A stretch of DNA of 64,000 bases, from positions 31,498-95,497 of the forward strand of contig JAKQSI010000045.1 in assembly GCA_029570205.1 (NCBI GenBank), read 5' to 3'. The translations under genes and the position numbers were made by a program. Shown piece by piece: positions 28,688 through 37,258 of this stretch (positions within the stretch are counted from its first letter, which is position 1; each line of letters starts with the position of its first letter). The notes beneath the pieces were generated by a model that searched no databases, was not told the DNA's origin, and saw only the letters and a list, made by a program, of their open reading frames with translations. The DNA comes from Candidatus Omnitrophota bacterium (lineage in GTDB: Bacteria > Hinthialibacterota > Hinthialibacteria > Hinthialibacterales > JAKPRU01).

Positions 28688-29418
28688 TATTCCCTGCTCC
28701 TTTTCTTCTGTTTTGCATCCTTATCGGACTGAATGTCCTGTAATCGTTCTTCAACGGATTTGCCGGTCGTAAGATGGCGGCCCGCCTGGGTCAATTCAAG
28801 CAGAAATCCTTCTTTGAAAGAGGCCGATGATCCTCCCGGAGATTCAACCCGCGTCCGATCCCGGCAGATCAAGGCACGGTAATCGGGAAAGAAAGAGACC
28901 TCACCGGAAGTACTCAGGATCCGTGGTTGCCCCGATTCCTCGAAGTGAATCCGCACATCCGTGGCAAGCCGGATATCGCCGAGTGTACTCGGAAAAAGTT
29001 CCGTCACATCGGGAACATCCGCCAGCCCCGAACCGGCGATCGCCCGACAGATTTCCTCCCCCTCCGTGCCATTGATGATTACTACGGGAGCCACCATTCG
29101 AACTTGAGCTTTTACGGGATCATATTCTGCTTCCCGCGCGTTGACAAAGGTCACGGCATCCCGGCTCCGGTCCTCAAGACGCATATCCCGAAAAACAAAA
29201 TAATACCCAAGAGGCCCCTGTGACTGCGGAAACGGCAATTCTTCTTCACGAACACAAAGGATATAAACAGCCATCAGGAAAAGGCCGCCCCAGAAGCCCA
29301 AGGAGCTCCTAACCCCCCTCTCGCGCCACCAGGGAATCGCTTCGGCAGGTGTTATTTCAACCGGTTTTGTCTCCGGTCGGGTCTGACTGGGTCGTGACGG
29401 CGGTGCATCCACATCCAT
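28687..29418 (-). CDS. lptC: LptC-like inner-membrane LPS transport protein
   Basis: 243 residues from ATG 29418 (an earlier open reading to 29565 lies inside the acyltransferase gene). A single membrane helix (about residues 37-54, LGFWGGLFLMAVYILC) is followed by a beta-rich periplasmic domain (FRDMRLEDRS, AREAEYDPVKAQVRM, ILSTSGEVSFFPDYRAL), the LptC/OstA-like layout. LptC takes LPS from LptB2FG and passes it to LptA. The gene overlaps the end of lpxL by 67 bases and the next gene by 1 base, so all three are one transcript. The start is uncertain, and the family match rests on architecture and neighbours rather than on strong motifs. Confidence 0.6.
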   Translation of the reverse strand: MDVDAPPSRPSQTRPETKPVEITPAEAIPWWRERGVRSSLGFWGGLFLMAVYILCVREEELPFPQSQGPLGYYFVFRDMRLEDRSRDAVTFVNAREAEYDPVKAQVRMVAPVVIINGTEGEEICRAIAGSGLADVPDVTELFPSTLGDIRLATDVRIHFEESGQPRILSTSGEVSFFPDYRALICRDRTRVESPGGSSASFKEGFLLELTQAGRHLTTGKSVEERLQDIQSDKDAKQKKRSRE

Positions 29419-30287
29419 TGCTCCGGGTATTGTTCGATCACCGCAGAAAGGCGCGCGTTGAGAGAGCCAAGAATCCGTTCCATGTAGTTCTCCCATTCGG
29501 GTCCGGACCGGACGGCAAGAGGATCGACCCGCAAAGCCGGGTGAAAAACGAACCGATACGCCCACGGGCGGGTCCGAACGGAATAGGCAAAAACAACGCC
29601 TGCGCCTGTATGGGCCGCCAGAACCGCCGGTCCGATCAGAGTATAAGCAGGTCTACCCAGGAATTCCACCCAGCGGCCCTCACCCTCCGTACGGACATCG
29701 ATCAGCAAGGCAAGCACATCCCCGCGACGCAACGCCCGCACCATGGACATACCCCCCTCCCCCTTTGTGTAGTGAACATGCAGTCCACACGCATCTCGAT
29801 GACCATCCACAATCTTCCGGTAAATCGGGTCACGAATCGGACGGGCTACAACATGGACGGAATACCCATGGCGTGCGAAATAAGCCGCCATCAACTCCCA
29901 GTTCCCGATATGACCTGTCAAAAGCAGGCATCCCCGGCCCTGCTCCAATACTTTCCGTACGGAATCAAGTCCCTCAATGGAAACGGACAAGCGATTCAGG
30001 AATTTCTCCGGGGACCGCAGAGCCAGGAGTTCCATCACCGAACAAGCGAAATGCTGAAAAACGCCTTTCGCAATTTGCCGAACTTCCCGGCGACTCAGAC
30101 GCTCTCCATAAAACTCTTCAAGATGCTGGATAGCTCGCGCGCGTTCGCGCCGGGAGACGGCATAGGCCAGATATCCCAGCAACCTGCCGAGACAATAGGT
30201 ACAGCGTATGGGAATTGCCCGGAGGCAGTAAGTCAAGACGAGAACGGAATACGCGACCAGCGGTCGCCGGATCTCTTTCCAACGCAC
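29352..30287 (-). CDS. lpxL: Lipid A biosynthesis acyltransferase (LpxL/HtrB family)
   Basis: 311 residues, near the family's usual 300. The catalytic HX4E motif is His126 to Glu131 in TGHIGNWE. Later conserved parts are also present: ARPIRDP, the GDVLALLID segment and the C-terminal YPEQWMWMHRR typical of lauroyl/myristoyl transferases. An N-terminal hydrophobic segment (about 12-45) binds the inner membrane. The enzyme adds a secondary acyl chain to Kdo2-lipid IVA or an equivalent. Its neighbours (CTP synthase upstream, lptC-like and lptA-like downstream) support a role in lipid A and LPS, although the exact position of acylation is not predictable. Confidence 0.9.
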   Translation of the reverse strand: MRWKEIRRPLVAYSVLVLTYCLRAIPIRCTYCLGRLLGYLAYAVSRRERARAIQHLEEFYGERLSRREVRQIAKGVFQHFACSVMELLALRSPEKFLNRLSVSIEGLDSVRKVLEQGRGCLLLTGHIGNWELMAAYFARHGYSVHVVARPIRDPIYRKIVDGHRDACGLHVHYTKGEGGMSMVRALRRGDVLALLIDVRTEGEGRWVEFLGRPAYTLIGPAVLAAHTGAGVVFAYSVRTRPWAYRFVFHPALRVDPLAVRSGPEWENYMERILGSLNARLSAVIEQYPEQWMWMHRRHDPVRPDRRQNRLK

Positions 30288-30295
30288 GGTTCACC

Positions 30296-30363
30296 TTGGA
30301 GTGCGGGAGCGCCAGCTCCCGCCTTTTCTTTGGAGTGCGGGAGCGCCAGCTCCCGCCTTTCTC
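30296..30363. repeat. Two tandem copies of a 34-bp palindrome-bearing repeat
   Basis: Units at 30296-30329 and 30330-30363 are identical apart from the last few bases. Each holds the 20-bp inverted repeat GCGGGAGC-GCCA-GCTCCCGC followed by CTTTT. It lies in the 85-base gap between the pyrG stop and the lpxL start. The stem-plus-T layout would terminate plus-strand transcripts; on the minus strand, the direction of both genes, it would mainly be an RNA stem that could protect or separate messages. Confidence 0.9.
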
Positions 30364-30372
30364 GCTCCCGAA

Positions 30373-31992
30373 TTACCCCCTCATTTTCAGCGCCGCACCA
30401 ACCAGCCCGGCAAAAAGCGGATGCGGACGCCATGGTCTCGATTTCAGCTCCGGATGGAATTGACACGCCACAAACCAGGGATGATCTTTCAGCTCAATAA
30501 TCTCGACGAGCGTGTTGTCGGGAGAAGTTCCCGAAATAATCATACCCAGGGATTCAAACTGTTCACGATAATCCGCATTAAATTCCCAGCGATGACGGTG
30601 GCGCTCGCTGATATTCCACGACTTGTAAGCAGAATACGCGAGGGTTTTCGGCTTCAAAACGCAAGGATACGCCCCCAACCGCATCGTGCCGCCCTTATCG
30701 ACCACGGAACGTTGCTCATTCAGCAGACTGATTACCGGATAAGGCGTTCTCGGATCAAATTCCGTGCTGGAGGCTCCTTCCAGACCGGCGACATTCCGGG
30801 CGAACTCGATCACACTGCACTGCATCCCCAGGCAGATTCCGAGAAACGGTATTTTGTTCTCGCGAGCGTACCGGATTGTGTCGATTTTGCCCTCAATGCC
30901 CCGCTTGCCGAACCCCCACGGGACCAGAATGCCGTGAACCCCTTGCAACAGCGCGGCCGGTCCCTGTTTTTCCACGGCTTCGGCGTGAACTTTGATGATA
31001 TTCACGCGACAGTTGTGCCGGATGCCACCATGGGCCAGCGCATCGTAAATAGACCGGTAGGCATCCTGAAGGTTGATATATTTCCCGACAACGGCGATAT
31101 TCACTTCCCCACGCCGGGGATTCTTAATTATGTTGACCATGCGCCGCCAGCTCTGCAAGTTCGGGCGATCTTTCCCCCGCAGCCCGAAATGATCCACAAC
31201 CAGCGCATCCAAACCTTCTTCATGATACATGAGCGGGATTTCATAAATGGTGCTTTCGATATCCCGCGCACAGATCACGGAATCGGGGGAGAGGTTGCAG
31301 TACAGGCCGATTTTCTCCTTCATTTCCCTGGAAAGCGGCCCGGAGGACCGACACAGGAGAATGTCCGGCTGAATACCGATTTCGCGGAGTTTTCCGACAC
31401 TGTGCTGAGTCGGCTTGGTCTTATACTCGCCGGCCACCACGATATGCGGTACCAGGGTGAGATGAATATACATGGTGAAACGTTTGCCGCGCTCCCATGC
31501 AATCTGCCGGATCGCCTCCAGGAACGGATACCCCTCGATATCGCCGACCGTGCCGCCGATCTCCACAATCTGGACATCGGCCCCCACGGAATCAGCCAGC
31601 CCCTGAATCCGACTTTTAATCTCATCGGTAATATGCGGAATCATCTGGACCGTTTTCCCCAGGTATCCGCCGCGACGTTCCCGCGCAATAACGGCCTCGT
31701 AAATCTGGCCGGTGGACACACTGCTGGCGCGACCGACGTAGCTATTGGTGAAACGCTCGTAATGCCCCAGATCAAGGTCGGTCTCTGCCCCGTCATCGGT
31801 AACATAGACCTCCCCGTGCTGATACGGACTCATGGTGCCGGGGTCTACGTTGATATAGGGGTCCAGTTTCTGAAGAACGACCTTGATGTCCCGGGCTTCG
31901 AGAAGACAGCCGAGAGAGGCACACGCGACTCCTTTTCCGAGAGATGAACAAACCCCACCCGTAACGAAGATGAATTTTGTGTCGATGGCCAT
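30373..31992 (-). CDS. pyrG: CTP synthase
   Basis: 539 residues, the normal length. Converts UTP to CTP with ATP and glutamine. The N-terminal synthetase domain begins [15 protein letters not shown] and keeps the substrate segments ([38 protein letters not shown] region, described here only by position 33-75). The C-terminal class I glutaminase has GICLGMQC with the nucleophile Cys and the His-Pro-Glu of CQFHPELKS. Start ATG 31992, preceded by GAGGGAA; an open extension to 32139 lacks family similarity. CTP is needed for CMP-Kdo and for the CMP-nonulosonate made by the cluster downstream, and pyrG next to lipid A genes is a frequent arrangement. Confidence 0.97.
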   Translation of the reverse strand: MAIDTKFIFVTGGVCSSLGKGVACASLGCLLEARDIKVVLQKLDPYINVDPGTMSPYQHGEVYVTDDGAETDLDLGHYERFTNSYVGRASSVSTGQIYEAVIARERRGGYLGKTVQMIPHITDEIKSRIQGLADSVGADVQIVEIGGTVGDIEGYPFLEAIRQIAWERGKRFTMYIHLTLVPHIVVAGEYKTKPTQHSVGKLREIGIQPDILLCRSSGPLSREMKEKIGLYCNLSPDSVICARDIESTIYEIPLMYHEEGLDALVVDHFGLRGKDRPNLQSWRRMVNIIKNPRRGEVNIAVVGKYINLQDAYRSIYDALAHGGIRHNCRVNIIKVHAEAVEKQGPAALLQGVHGILVPWGFGKRGIEGKIDTIRYARENKIPFLGICLGMQCSVIEFARNVAGLEGASSTEFDPRTPYPVISLLNEQRSVVDKGGTMRLGAYPCVLKPKTLAYSAYKSWNISERHRHRWEFNADYREQFESLGMIISGTSPDNTLVEIIELKDHPWFVACQFHPELKSRPWRPHPLFAGLVGAALKMRG

Positions 31993-32239
31993 TTCCCTCA
32001 ACCTTTGAGCGCTCTTATGGCGCAGATCTTCGCCTGCCCGTAAATCCATTCCTCGAGGAATGTCCGATTGAAACCGAGAACCGTGGAAGAAAACTTCAGG
32101 TCGGGATTCTACAGTACGAGATACCGGAACGTATGTCAAGAAAAAAGAGATTCCCTTTTCCCAAAAATTGTGGATCGACGATCTGGAGAACCGGGATCAT
32201 TTCGGTATCATACCTGGAGCCAATGGGATGGGAGTCATC

Positions 32240-32683
32240 ATGGAGACTTACCGATTCACCTGCCCTCGGTGCAGGACTGCTTTCCGAAAGGAAGGCTCAC
32301 TACCGCATGAGCGCTGGAACCTGCTTGCGGTCGTTGTGACCCTGGGCCTTTGGCTTCCGATCTGGGCAGTCGCGCAATGGTGGCGAATTTTCAATTTGTC
32401 TCGATGCCCGGAATGTAACCGCAGATCCTGGAAGGTATTAGTGCCGTTTCTGGTGGTTCTGCTGGTGACCATAGACGTTCTGGGGTCCTATTTCTATCTT
32501 TCGATGATCGTGCCGGACCGGATCGCAGAACGGACCGCCGATCCCAATCCGCTCAATCGGCGCGAAAATGCTCTTCTCTATTTAAGCGTTCTGACGCCCC
32601 AATATGGGCCGTTTGTGCTGATCGGCTGGTTCCTGATTTTTTCGGTCGTCCTGCTCATGCTCCCGAACCGGTATCGGGTATAG
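32240..32683 (+). CDS. Small zinc-ribbon membrane protein
   Basis: 147 residues from ATG 32240, with GGGAG eight bases upstream. It begins with a CPRC motif (residues about 8-11), then a membrane helix (about 27-47), a second CPEC motif between helices (about 56-59) that probably completes a zinc ribbon, a further helix (about 69-90) and a last one (about 117-140). No family recognised; similar small proteins are often annotated as zinc-ribbon domain proteins. It is divergent from pyrG, with about 250 bases between the starts, and 90 bases upstream of the epimerase gene. Function unknown. Confidence 0.65.
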   Translation: METYRFTCPRCRTAFRKEGSLPHERWNLLAVVVTLGLWLPIWAVAQWWRIFNLSRCPECNRRSWKVLVPFLVVLLVTIDVLGSYFYLSMIVPDRIAERTADPNPLNRRENALLYLSVLTPQYGPFVLIGWFLIFSVVLLMLPNRYRV

Positions 32684-32775
32684 CGACGGCGAAATCGTAA
32701 GCGCAATCCATGAATTGCTCTTGCCCGGCAAGATGCTCAGGGTGAAGGCAGCAAAAAAAGGAATCGAGGTAACGG

Positions 32776-33726
32776 ATGGCAAGGATCATGATAACGGGTG
32801 GGGCGGGATTTATCGGATCAAATCTCGCCACAAGACTGCTGGAACTGGGGCACGGGGTGACGATAGTAGACAATTTCGCCACAGGCCGACGGGAAAACCT
32901 TGACCCAATTCGGGACCGCGTGGACCTGCATGAGGTCGATATTCGAAACTATGAAGAGATGTGTTGTGCCATGGAGGATGTGGAATACGTGTTCCATGAG
33001 GGGGCATTGCCTTCTGTGCCCCGTTCCGTGGAGAAGCCGTTGGAAAGCCATGATGTGAACGCCACCGGGACTCTGACAGTGCTTCTGGCCGCGAAAAACG
33101 CGGGTGTGCGCCGGTTAATTTATGCCGCATCTTCCTCAGCTTATGGGGATGTTGAGGTCTCTAAAAAACATGAAGCGCTTGCTCCCAGGCCGGTTTCGCC
33201 TTACGGAGCGGCGAAACTGATGGGGGAGTATTATTGCCAGGTGTTCCACAGGGTGTATGGCCTGGAAACGGTCTGCCTGCGGTATTTCAACGTGTTCGGT
33301 CCGCGTCAGAATCCCAATTCACCTTACACAGGGGTGATGGCAATTTTCATTCCCCTGATGCTGCGCGGGGAACGTCCCCGGATTTTCGGCGACGGGTCTG
33401 CCACACGGGACTACACGTATATCGATAACGTGGTGGAGGCCAACATTCTGGCGATGACTGCTCCGGAGGCGCCGGGAGAAGTCCTCAATGCTTCGTGTGG
33501 CGGAAGCGTGTCGGTGTTGGAGGTAGTCCGGCTGCTGAATAGAATCCTTGGAACCTCCATTGAACCGGAGTTTCTTCCGCCGCGAAAAGGAGACATCCTG
33601 CATTCCTGCGCCGATATCTCCAAGGCAGGAAAAATCCTGGGATTCGAGCCGAAGGTTTCGGTTGAAGAGGGATTACGCCGGACCGTGGAATGGTACCGAC
33701 AGGAATTGGGGATACAGAGTTTTTAA
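32776..33726 (+). CDS. NAD-dependent sugar nucleotide epimerase (extended SDR, WbpP/GalE-like)
   Basis: 316 residues. The N-terminal Rossmann motif is GGAGFIG (8-14); the catalytic residues are in SSSAYGD and YGAAK. The segment RYFNVFGPRQNPNSPY is typical of UDP-N-acetylglucosamine/UDP-glucose 4-epimerases of the WbpP/Gne group. It interconverts UDP-sugars, probably UDP-GlcNAc and UDP-GalNAc (or the uronic acid forms), for surface polysaccharides. GAGG upstream supports ATG 32776. It lies 3.5 kb before the nonulosonic acid genes and could feed them or the LPS genes. Exact substrate is not certain. Confidence 0.88.
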   Translation: MARIMITGGAGFIGSNLATRLLELGHGVTIVDNFATGRRENLDPIRDRVDLHEVDIRNYEEMCCAMEDVEYVFHEGALPSVPRSVEKPLESHDVNATGTLTVLLAAKNAGVRRLIYAASSSAYGDVEVSKKHEALAPRPVSPYGAAKLMGEYYCQVFHRVYGLETVCLRYFNVFGPRQNPNSPYTGVMAIFIPLMLRGERPRIFGDGSATRDYTYIDNVVEANILAMTAPEAPGEVLNASCGGSVSVLEVVRLLNRILGTSIEPEFLPPRKGDILHSCADISKAGKILGFEPKVSVEEGLRRTVEWYRQELGIQSF

Positions 33727-33737
33727 CCCCACCCCAA

Positions 33738-33759
33738 CCCTCCCCGTCAACGGGGAGGG
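33738..33759. repeat. GC-rich perfect hairpin repeat
   Basis: A 10-bp perfect stem, CCCTCCCCGT (33738-33747) and ACGGGGAGGG (33750-33759), with a CA loop, lies 11 bases after the epimerase stop. It is followed by a second G-rich run at 33790-33799. There is no T tract directly after it, so it is a weak terminator at best; its text resembles the filler at 20941-20975. Confidence 0.6.
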
Positions 33760-33809
33760 AGAATCTTCCCCCGTTTACGGAGGAATTTGAGGGGGGGTAG
33801 AAAACAATT

Positions 33810-34193
33810 TTACTTCCTGTAAAACAACGTCCTCGGATCAAGGTACATGAGAATCCGAGTCAGCGTAGATCGGTTCAACAGAGATTTCTTTCGCTCTTCC
33901 TGCATCTGTGAAAACCATTCTTCAAGATCGCGCTCCGCAACAGGGATTAATAATACGGGATCTGCGCAGAGTTCCGAGATTGTTCGGCGCAGTTCATCTT
34001 GCGGCAGGCTGCAAATCCGAGTCAGTGCCTCATCAACACGGGATCGCTCCTGATCCGTAAACGTGGAAAAAACCTTCTGCCTGGTATCGGCATCCAACAG
34101 CAAAACCAACGCGGCGGCTTTCTCTTCGGGAGACAGAGACATGGATCGGGGTCCTTCGTGTTCAATGATAAGGCCGTTTGACAGTGAGGACAT
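33810..34193 (-). CDS. Small helical protein, weakly FliG/MgtE N-terminal-like
   Basis: 127 residues from ATG 34193 (a TTG three codons upstream is possible). All-helical by eye. The part from about residue 20 (SPEEKAAALVLLLDADTRQKVFSTF, given as positions 20-44) has the pattern of FliG or MgtE N-terminal superhelical repeats: KAA-LLL followed by a helix ending in F-x-D/E-x-E. No signal peptide or membrane helix. Not recognised with confidence. It is divergent from the DUF362 gene, with 111 bases between the starts. If the FliG resemblance is real it would fit a flagellated cell (see the Maf gene at 52.7 kb). Confidence 0.4.
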   Translation of the reverse strand: MSSLSNGLIIEHEGPRSMSLSPEEKAAALVLLLDADTRQKVFSTFTDQERSRVDEALTRICSLPQDELRRTISELCADPVLLIPVAERDLEEWFSQMQEERKKSLLNRSTLTRILMYLDPRTLFYRK

Positions 34194-34304
34194 AGTGGAC
34201 AAGAACCCCCTTTATCCGGCTCCATTGCATCAAGATCGATGGTCGATATACTTAAAAAAAACCTCTCTTCATTCAGCAGAAAACAATCCCCCGGAGGATA
34301 TTCG

Positions 34305-35276
34305 ATGTCTGTTGCCATAAATCGTCGGCTATTTCTTGAAACCGCCGCATTGGGCCTGTTGGCGGCATGTGGGGATAACAAAGGTGCTTCCGTTGCGCAA
34401 ACCGAGCCAAGCGCTACTGCCTCTGTCGATCCGTCCACTTTGCCCAAACTCTCTATCGTCACTTGGCAAACTCCCCAGGAAGATAAAGAGGCCATCCGCG
34501 AGGAGGCACGTCGTCTGACCACCGAGGCAGTCAACGCACTGGGGGGCATGAGCCGATTCATTTCCAAAGGAGATGTGGTATTCATCAAACCAAATATCGG
34601 CTGGGATCGCCGCCCGGAGCAGGCAGCGAACACGAACCCGGATGTTGTCGCAACCCTCGTGAAACTCTGTTATGAGGCCGGCGCACGCAAGGTTCGTATA
34701 TCCGATCTCACCTGCATGGACGAACAACGAACCTTCGCGCGAAGCGGTATTCAGGAAGCGGCCAAGGCGGAAGGCGCAGAGGTGTTTTTCCTGGACAGGC
34801 GCAAGTTTAAAGAAATGAACCTCGGCGGCAAGACTCTGCCCACCTGGCCCATCTATACGGAATTTGTGGAGTGTGACAAGCGGATCAATGTCCCCATTGC
34901 GAAAACTCACAACCATGCTCTTCTGACCCTGTCTATCAAGAACCTGATGGGAATGATGGGCGATCCGCGGAATCAGCTTCATCAGAATCTGGGTCCCGCA
35001 TTGGCAGATGTCGCGGCGTTCCTGAAAACCGACCTGATCGTCCTGGATGCCATTCGGATTCTGAAACGCAATGGCCCGACCGGTGGCGATCCAAAGGACG
35101 TAGAGCGAAAAGATACCATCGTGGCCGGTATGGACCCCGTCGCAATAGACGCTTTCGGGGCAACCCTGTTTGACCTGAAACCGGAAGATCTCTCTACTGT
35201 AACGGAATCGGAAAAACGGGGAGTCGGCACGAAGGATTATGAGAGTCTGAAACCCATCAGGCTGAGCATTTCCTGA
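34305..35276 (+). CDS. DUF362 protein with Tat/lipoprotein-type signal
   Basis: 323 residues from ATG 34305, with GGAGG eight bases upstream. The N-terminus NRRLFLETAALGLLAACG has an RR pair, a hydrophobic stretch and an LAAC lipobox, so it is probably a Tat-exported lipoprotein. The rest is DUF362: VFIKPNIGWD, VRISDLTCMDEQRTF, INVPIAKTHNHALLTLSIKNLMG, VLDAIRIL and GMDPVAIDAFG. DUF362 proteins often carry or sit beside iron-sulfur clusters; this one has no ferredoxin CxxCxxC set of its own, but the two following genes supply them. Probably a member of a membrane electron-transfer or maturation unit. Precise activity unknown. Confidence 0.85.
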   Translation: MSVAINRRLFLETAALGLLAACGDNKGASVAQTEPSATASVDPSTLPKLSIVTWQTPQEDKEAIREEARRLTTEAVNALGGMSRFISKGDVVFIKPNIGWDRRPEQAANTNPDVVATLVKLCYEAGARKVRISDLTCMDEQRTFARSGIQEAAKAEGAEVFFLDRRKFKEMNLGGKTLPTWPIYTEFVECDKRINVPIAKTHNHALLTLSIKNLMGMMGDPRNQLHQNLGPALADVAAFLKTDLIVLDAIRILKRNGPTGGDPKDVERKDTIVAGMDPVAIDAFGATLFDLKPEDLSTVTESEKRGVGTKDYESLKPIRLSIS

Positions 35277-35337
35277 TATCCGGTTTATCTGTTATCATCA
35301 TCATTTATTAACTTTTGAATTCCTTTGAAGATACGCC

Positions 35338-36333
35338 ATGGTTTTGATCTATTTTCGCCGCCTGGTCCAGTTTTTGTTTTTCGCTCTCTTTGTGCTGATC
35401 TTTCTTCGGACGACATTGCACGGTGAAAACGATACGGAGCCGTGGGCGACATTTTTCTTCGATATCGACCCGTTGGTGTTGCTGTCAACCTGGCTGGCAT
35501 CGGCGTCCGTTCTCCCAAAAATGTTCCTGGCTTTGATTGTGGTTGGGGTTACCCTGTTATTCGGTCGGGTATTTTGCGGGTGGGTGTGCCCACTCGGGAC
35601 TCTGTTCAACTTCATCAGCGTGTGCCGGAAAGCCCGCCCGGCACACTGGATTCAAACAGGGACCTGGAATCGCGGACAGAAAGCAAAATACCTGCTCCTG
35701 ATCGGGTTGCTGGTATGCTCCTTGTGCGGGTTGCATCTCGTCGGGATTTTTGATCCTCTTCCATTCTTATATCGGACTTTCGCGACAAGCATCTATCCGG
35801 CATTCAACTGGGGAGCGGATGCGCTGTTTACCTGGTTGTATGAGACCGATTTCGGAATCGGGCCGGCGCGAGTGACCGTGGTTTCGGAGCCGATCTATTC
35901 ATTTCTTCGCGCTTATGTGTTGCCGCCAAACCCGAAACCATACAGCGGCGGTGTGCTGATCGGACTTCTATTTATCCTCGTCGCGATTCTCGCGCTGATG
36001 CGTTTCCGGTTCTGGTGCCGGTATATCTGCCCGCTGGGGGCGCTGCTGGGCCTTTGCTCGAAGACTTCCCGGCTGGATCTGCACAACAATGTTGAGAAAT
36101 GCGATCACTGCAAATTGTGTGTCGCATATTGCCACGGGGCCTGCGATCCTCATCTTGCAGACGAGTGGAAAAAGGATGAATGCCTGCTCTGTTTCAACTG
36201 CCGAAAGCAATGTCCGAACGGGGCGATCAGTTTTCGGTGGTCATGGTTCGGGCGGTCCATGGAAATCATTCACCCTTTGCCGTCCAAAAAATCGAAACGA
36301 ATCAACGAAAATGAACAAGAATCCGAAGAATAA
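35338..36333 (+). CDS. NapH-like membrane ferredoxin
   Basis: 331 residues. About five membrane helices hold the two paired cysteine motifs of the NapH/polyferredoxin family, CGWVCPLG (about residue 80) and CRYICPLG (about 227). After them comes a cytoplasmic pair of 4Fe-4S motifs (CDHCKLCVAYC and CLLCFNCRKQCPNG). Such proteins accept electrons from quinol and pass them to a soluble or periplasmic ferredoxin-type partner, here the next gene. Start ATG 35338; 61 bases after DUF362. Its last 23 bases overlap the next gene, so translation is coupled. No nitrate reductase genes are near, so it is not a nap operon. Confidence 0.88.
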   Translation: MVLIYFRRLVQFLFFALFVLIFLRTTLHGENDTEPWATFFFDIDPLVLLSTWLASASVLPKMFLALIVVGVTLLFGRVFCGWVCPLGTLFNFISVCRKARPAHWIQTGTWNRGQKAKYLLLIGLLVCSLCGLHLVGIFDPLPFLYRTFATSIYPAFNWGADALFTWLYETDFGIGPARVTVVSEPIYSFLRAYVLPPNPKPYSGGVLIGLLFILVAILALMRFRFWCRYICPLGALLGLCSKTSRLDLHNNVEKCDHCKLCVAYCHGACDPHLADEWKKDECLLCFNCRKQCPNGAISFRWSWFGRSMEIIHPLPSKKSKRINENEQESEE

Positions 36334-37051
36334 ATCCAAGACAGCGCTCGGAAGGCGTGCCGTGCTGACCGCGATGGGAACCGGTGTGGCGGCAACCGCG
36401 CTGCTCAAAGTCTCCCCCGTTGCGCAGGGCAAGACTTACAATCCCGCTCTGATCCGTCCCCCCGGATCGCTGCCGGAAAACGAGTTCTTAACCAAGTGCA
36501 TCCGGTGCGGCGAATGTATGAAAGTTTGCCCGACCAATGCGATTCACCCCGCCACATTGCAGGGCAGCCTCGCAGGTCTTTGGACACCGGTCGTCATACC
36601 GGAAATCGGCTATTGCGAATACAATTGCACTTTGTGTGGACAGGTGTGTCCCACAGGTGCGATTCGGAACCTCACGGTTGAGGAACGGCATCCGATCAAG
36701 ATCGGCATTGCCCATGTAGATCGCTCGCGCTGCCTGCCCTGGGCATCCAATAATGAATGTATTGTCTGTGAGGAACACTGCCCCACTCCCACGAAGGCCA
36801 TCTGGCTTCAGGAAGTCACCATTCCAGACCGGTACGGGGAACCGAAAGTTCTTAAACAACCCATCGTTGACCCGGAATTATGTGTGGGATGTGGAATCTG
36901 CGAAAACAAATGCCCAGTGAATGATCCGTCCGCAATCGTCGTGACCAGCGGCGGCGAAACCCGGAACCCGGGGAATCAGTATATACTTAGTCTTTCAGAA
37001 ACAAGGGGAAGGCGGGAACGCAGGCAGCAACGAAGGCGCGGGCAGGCGTAG
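36311..37051 (+). CDS. NapG/MauM-like Tat-exported ferredoxin
   Basis: 246 residues from ATG 36311, which lies inside the end of the NapH-like gene. The Tat signal is GRRAVLTAMGTGVA (residues about 14-27). Four cysteine clusters follow: CIRCGECMKVCP, a CEYNCTLCGQVCP cluster, CIVCEEHCP (with an earlier Cys) and CVGCGICENKCP, so up to four 4Fe-4S centres. It would work in the periplasm with NapH as an electron-transfer pair. The C-terminus ends in an Arg/Gln-rich tail (RRERRQQRRRGQ), which is odd for the family. With the DUF362 gene this makes a three-gene unit known from many anaerobes and environmental bacteria; the terminal acceptor is not known. Confidence 0.88.
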   Translation: MNKNPKNKSKTALGRRAVLTAMGTGVAATALLKVSPVAQGKTYNPALIRPPGSLPENEFLTKCIRCGECMKVCPTNAIHPATLQGSLAGLWTPVVIPEIGYCEYNCTLCGQVCPTGAIRNLTVEERHPIKIGIAHVDRSRCLPWASNNECIVCEEHCPTPTKAIWLQEVTIPDRYGEPKVLKQPIVDPELCVGCGICENKCPVNDPSAIVVTSGGETRNPGNQYILSLSETRGRRERRQQRRRGQA

Positions 37052-37106
37052 AATCATGGACAGGCCACCGTGTCTGCCCGACGGATTTCTGCTTGCGCCG
37101 GAAGAA

Positions 37107-37217
37107 GTCCGAACCATGATCCGCATGATTATGGGATGGACAGGATGAGAAAAATCAAAATAATCCGTGAATCGGGTAAATCATGATTCAGACAGTCAAG
37201 TGAATCATAGTTCAGAC
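37107..37217. repeat. Dispersed palindromic repeat, copy 1
   Basis: An 87-bp core (37107-37193) begins GTCCGAACC and ends GATTCAGAC, which are imperfect inverted repeats of each other. It contains GAAAAATCAA, TGAATC and AAATC blocks that line up one by one with the 88-bp copy at 51680-51767. A further module ending TTCAGAC follows to 37217. It fills the gap between the NapG-like and oxidoreductase genes. Confidence 0.75.
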
Positions 37218-37258
37218 TTCCCCCATGCGTCATTCCGGAGAACAGGAACCCCTCAATC

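Noticed and set aside
30301-31947. Plus-strand frame of 548 codons
   Set aside because: Antisense to pyrG, which is certain from its motifs.
33738-33759. Terminator of the epimerase gene
   Set aside because: The stem is perfect but no T run follows; I list it as a repeat.
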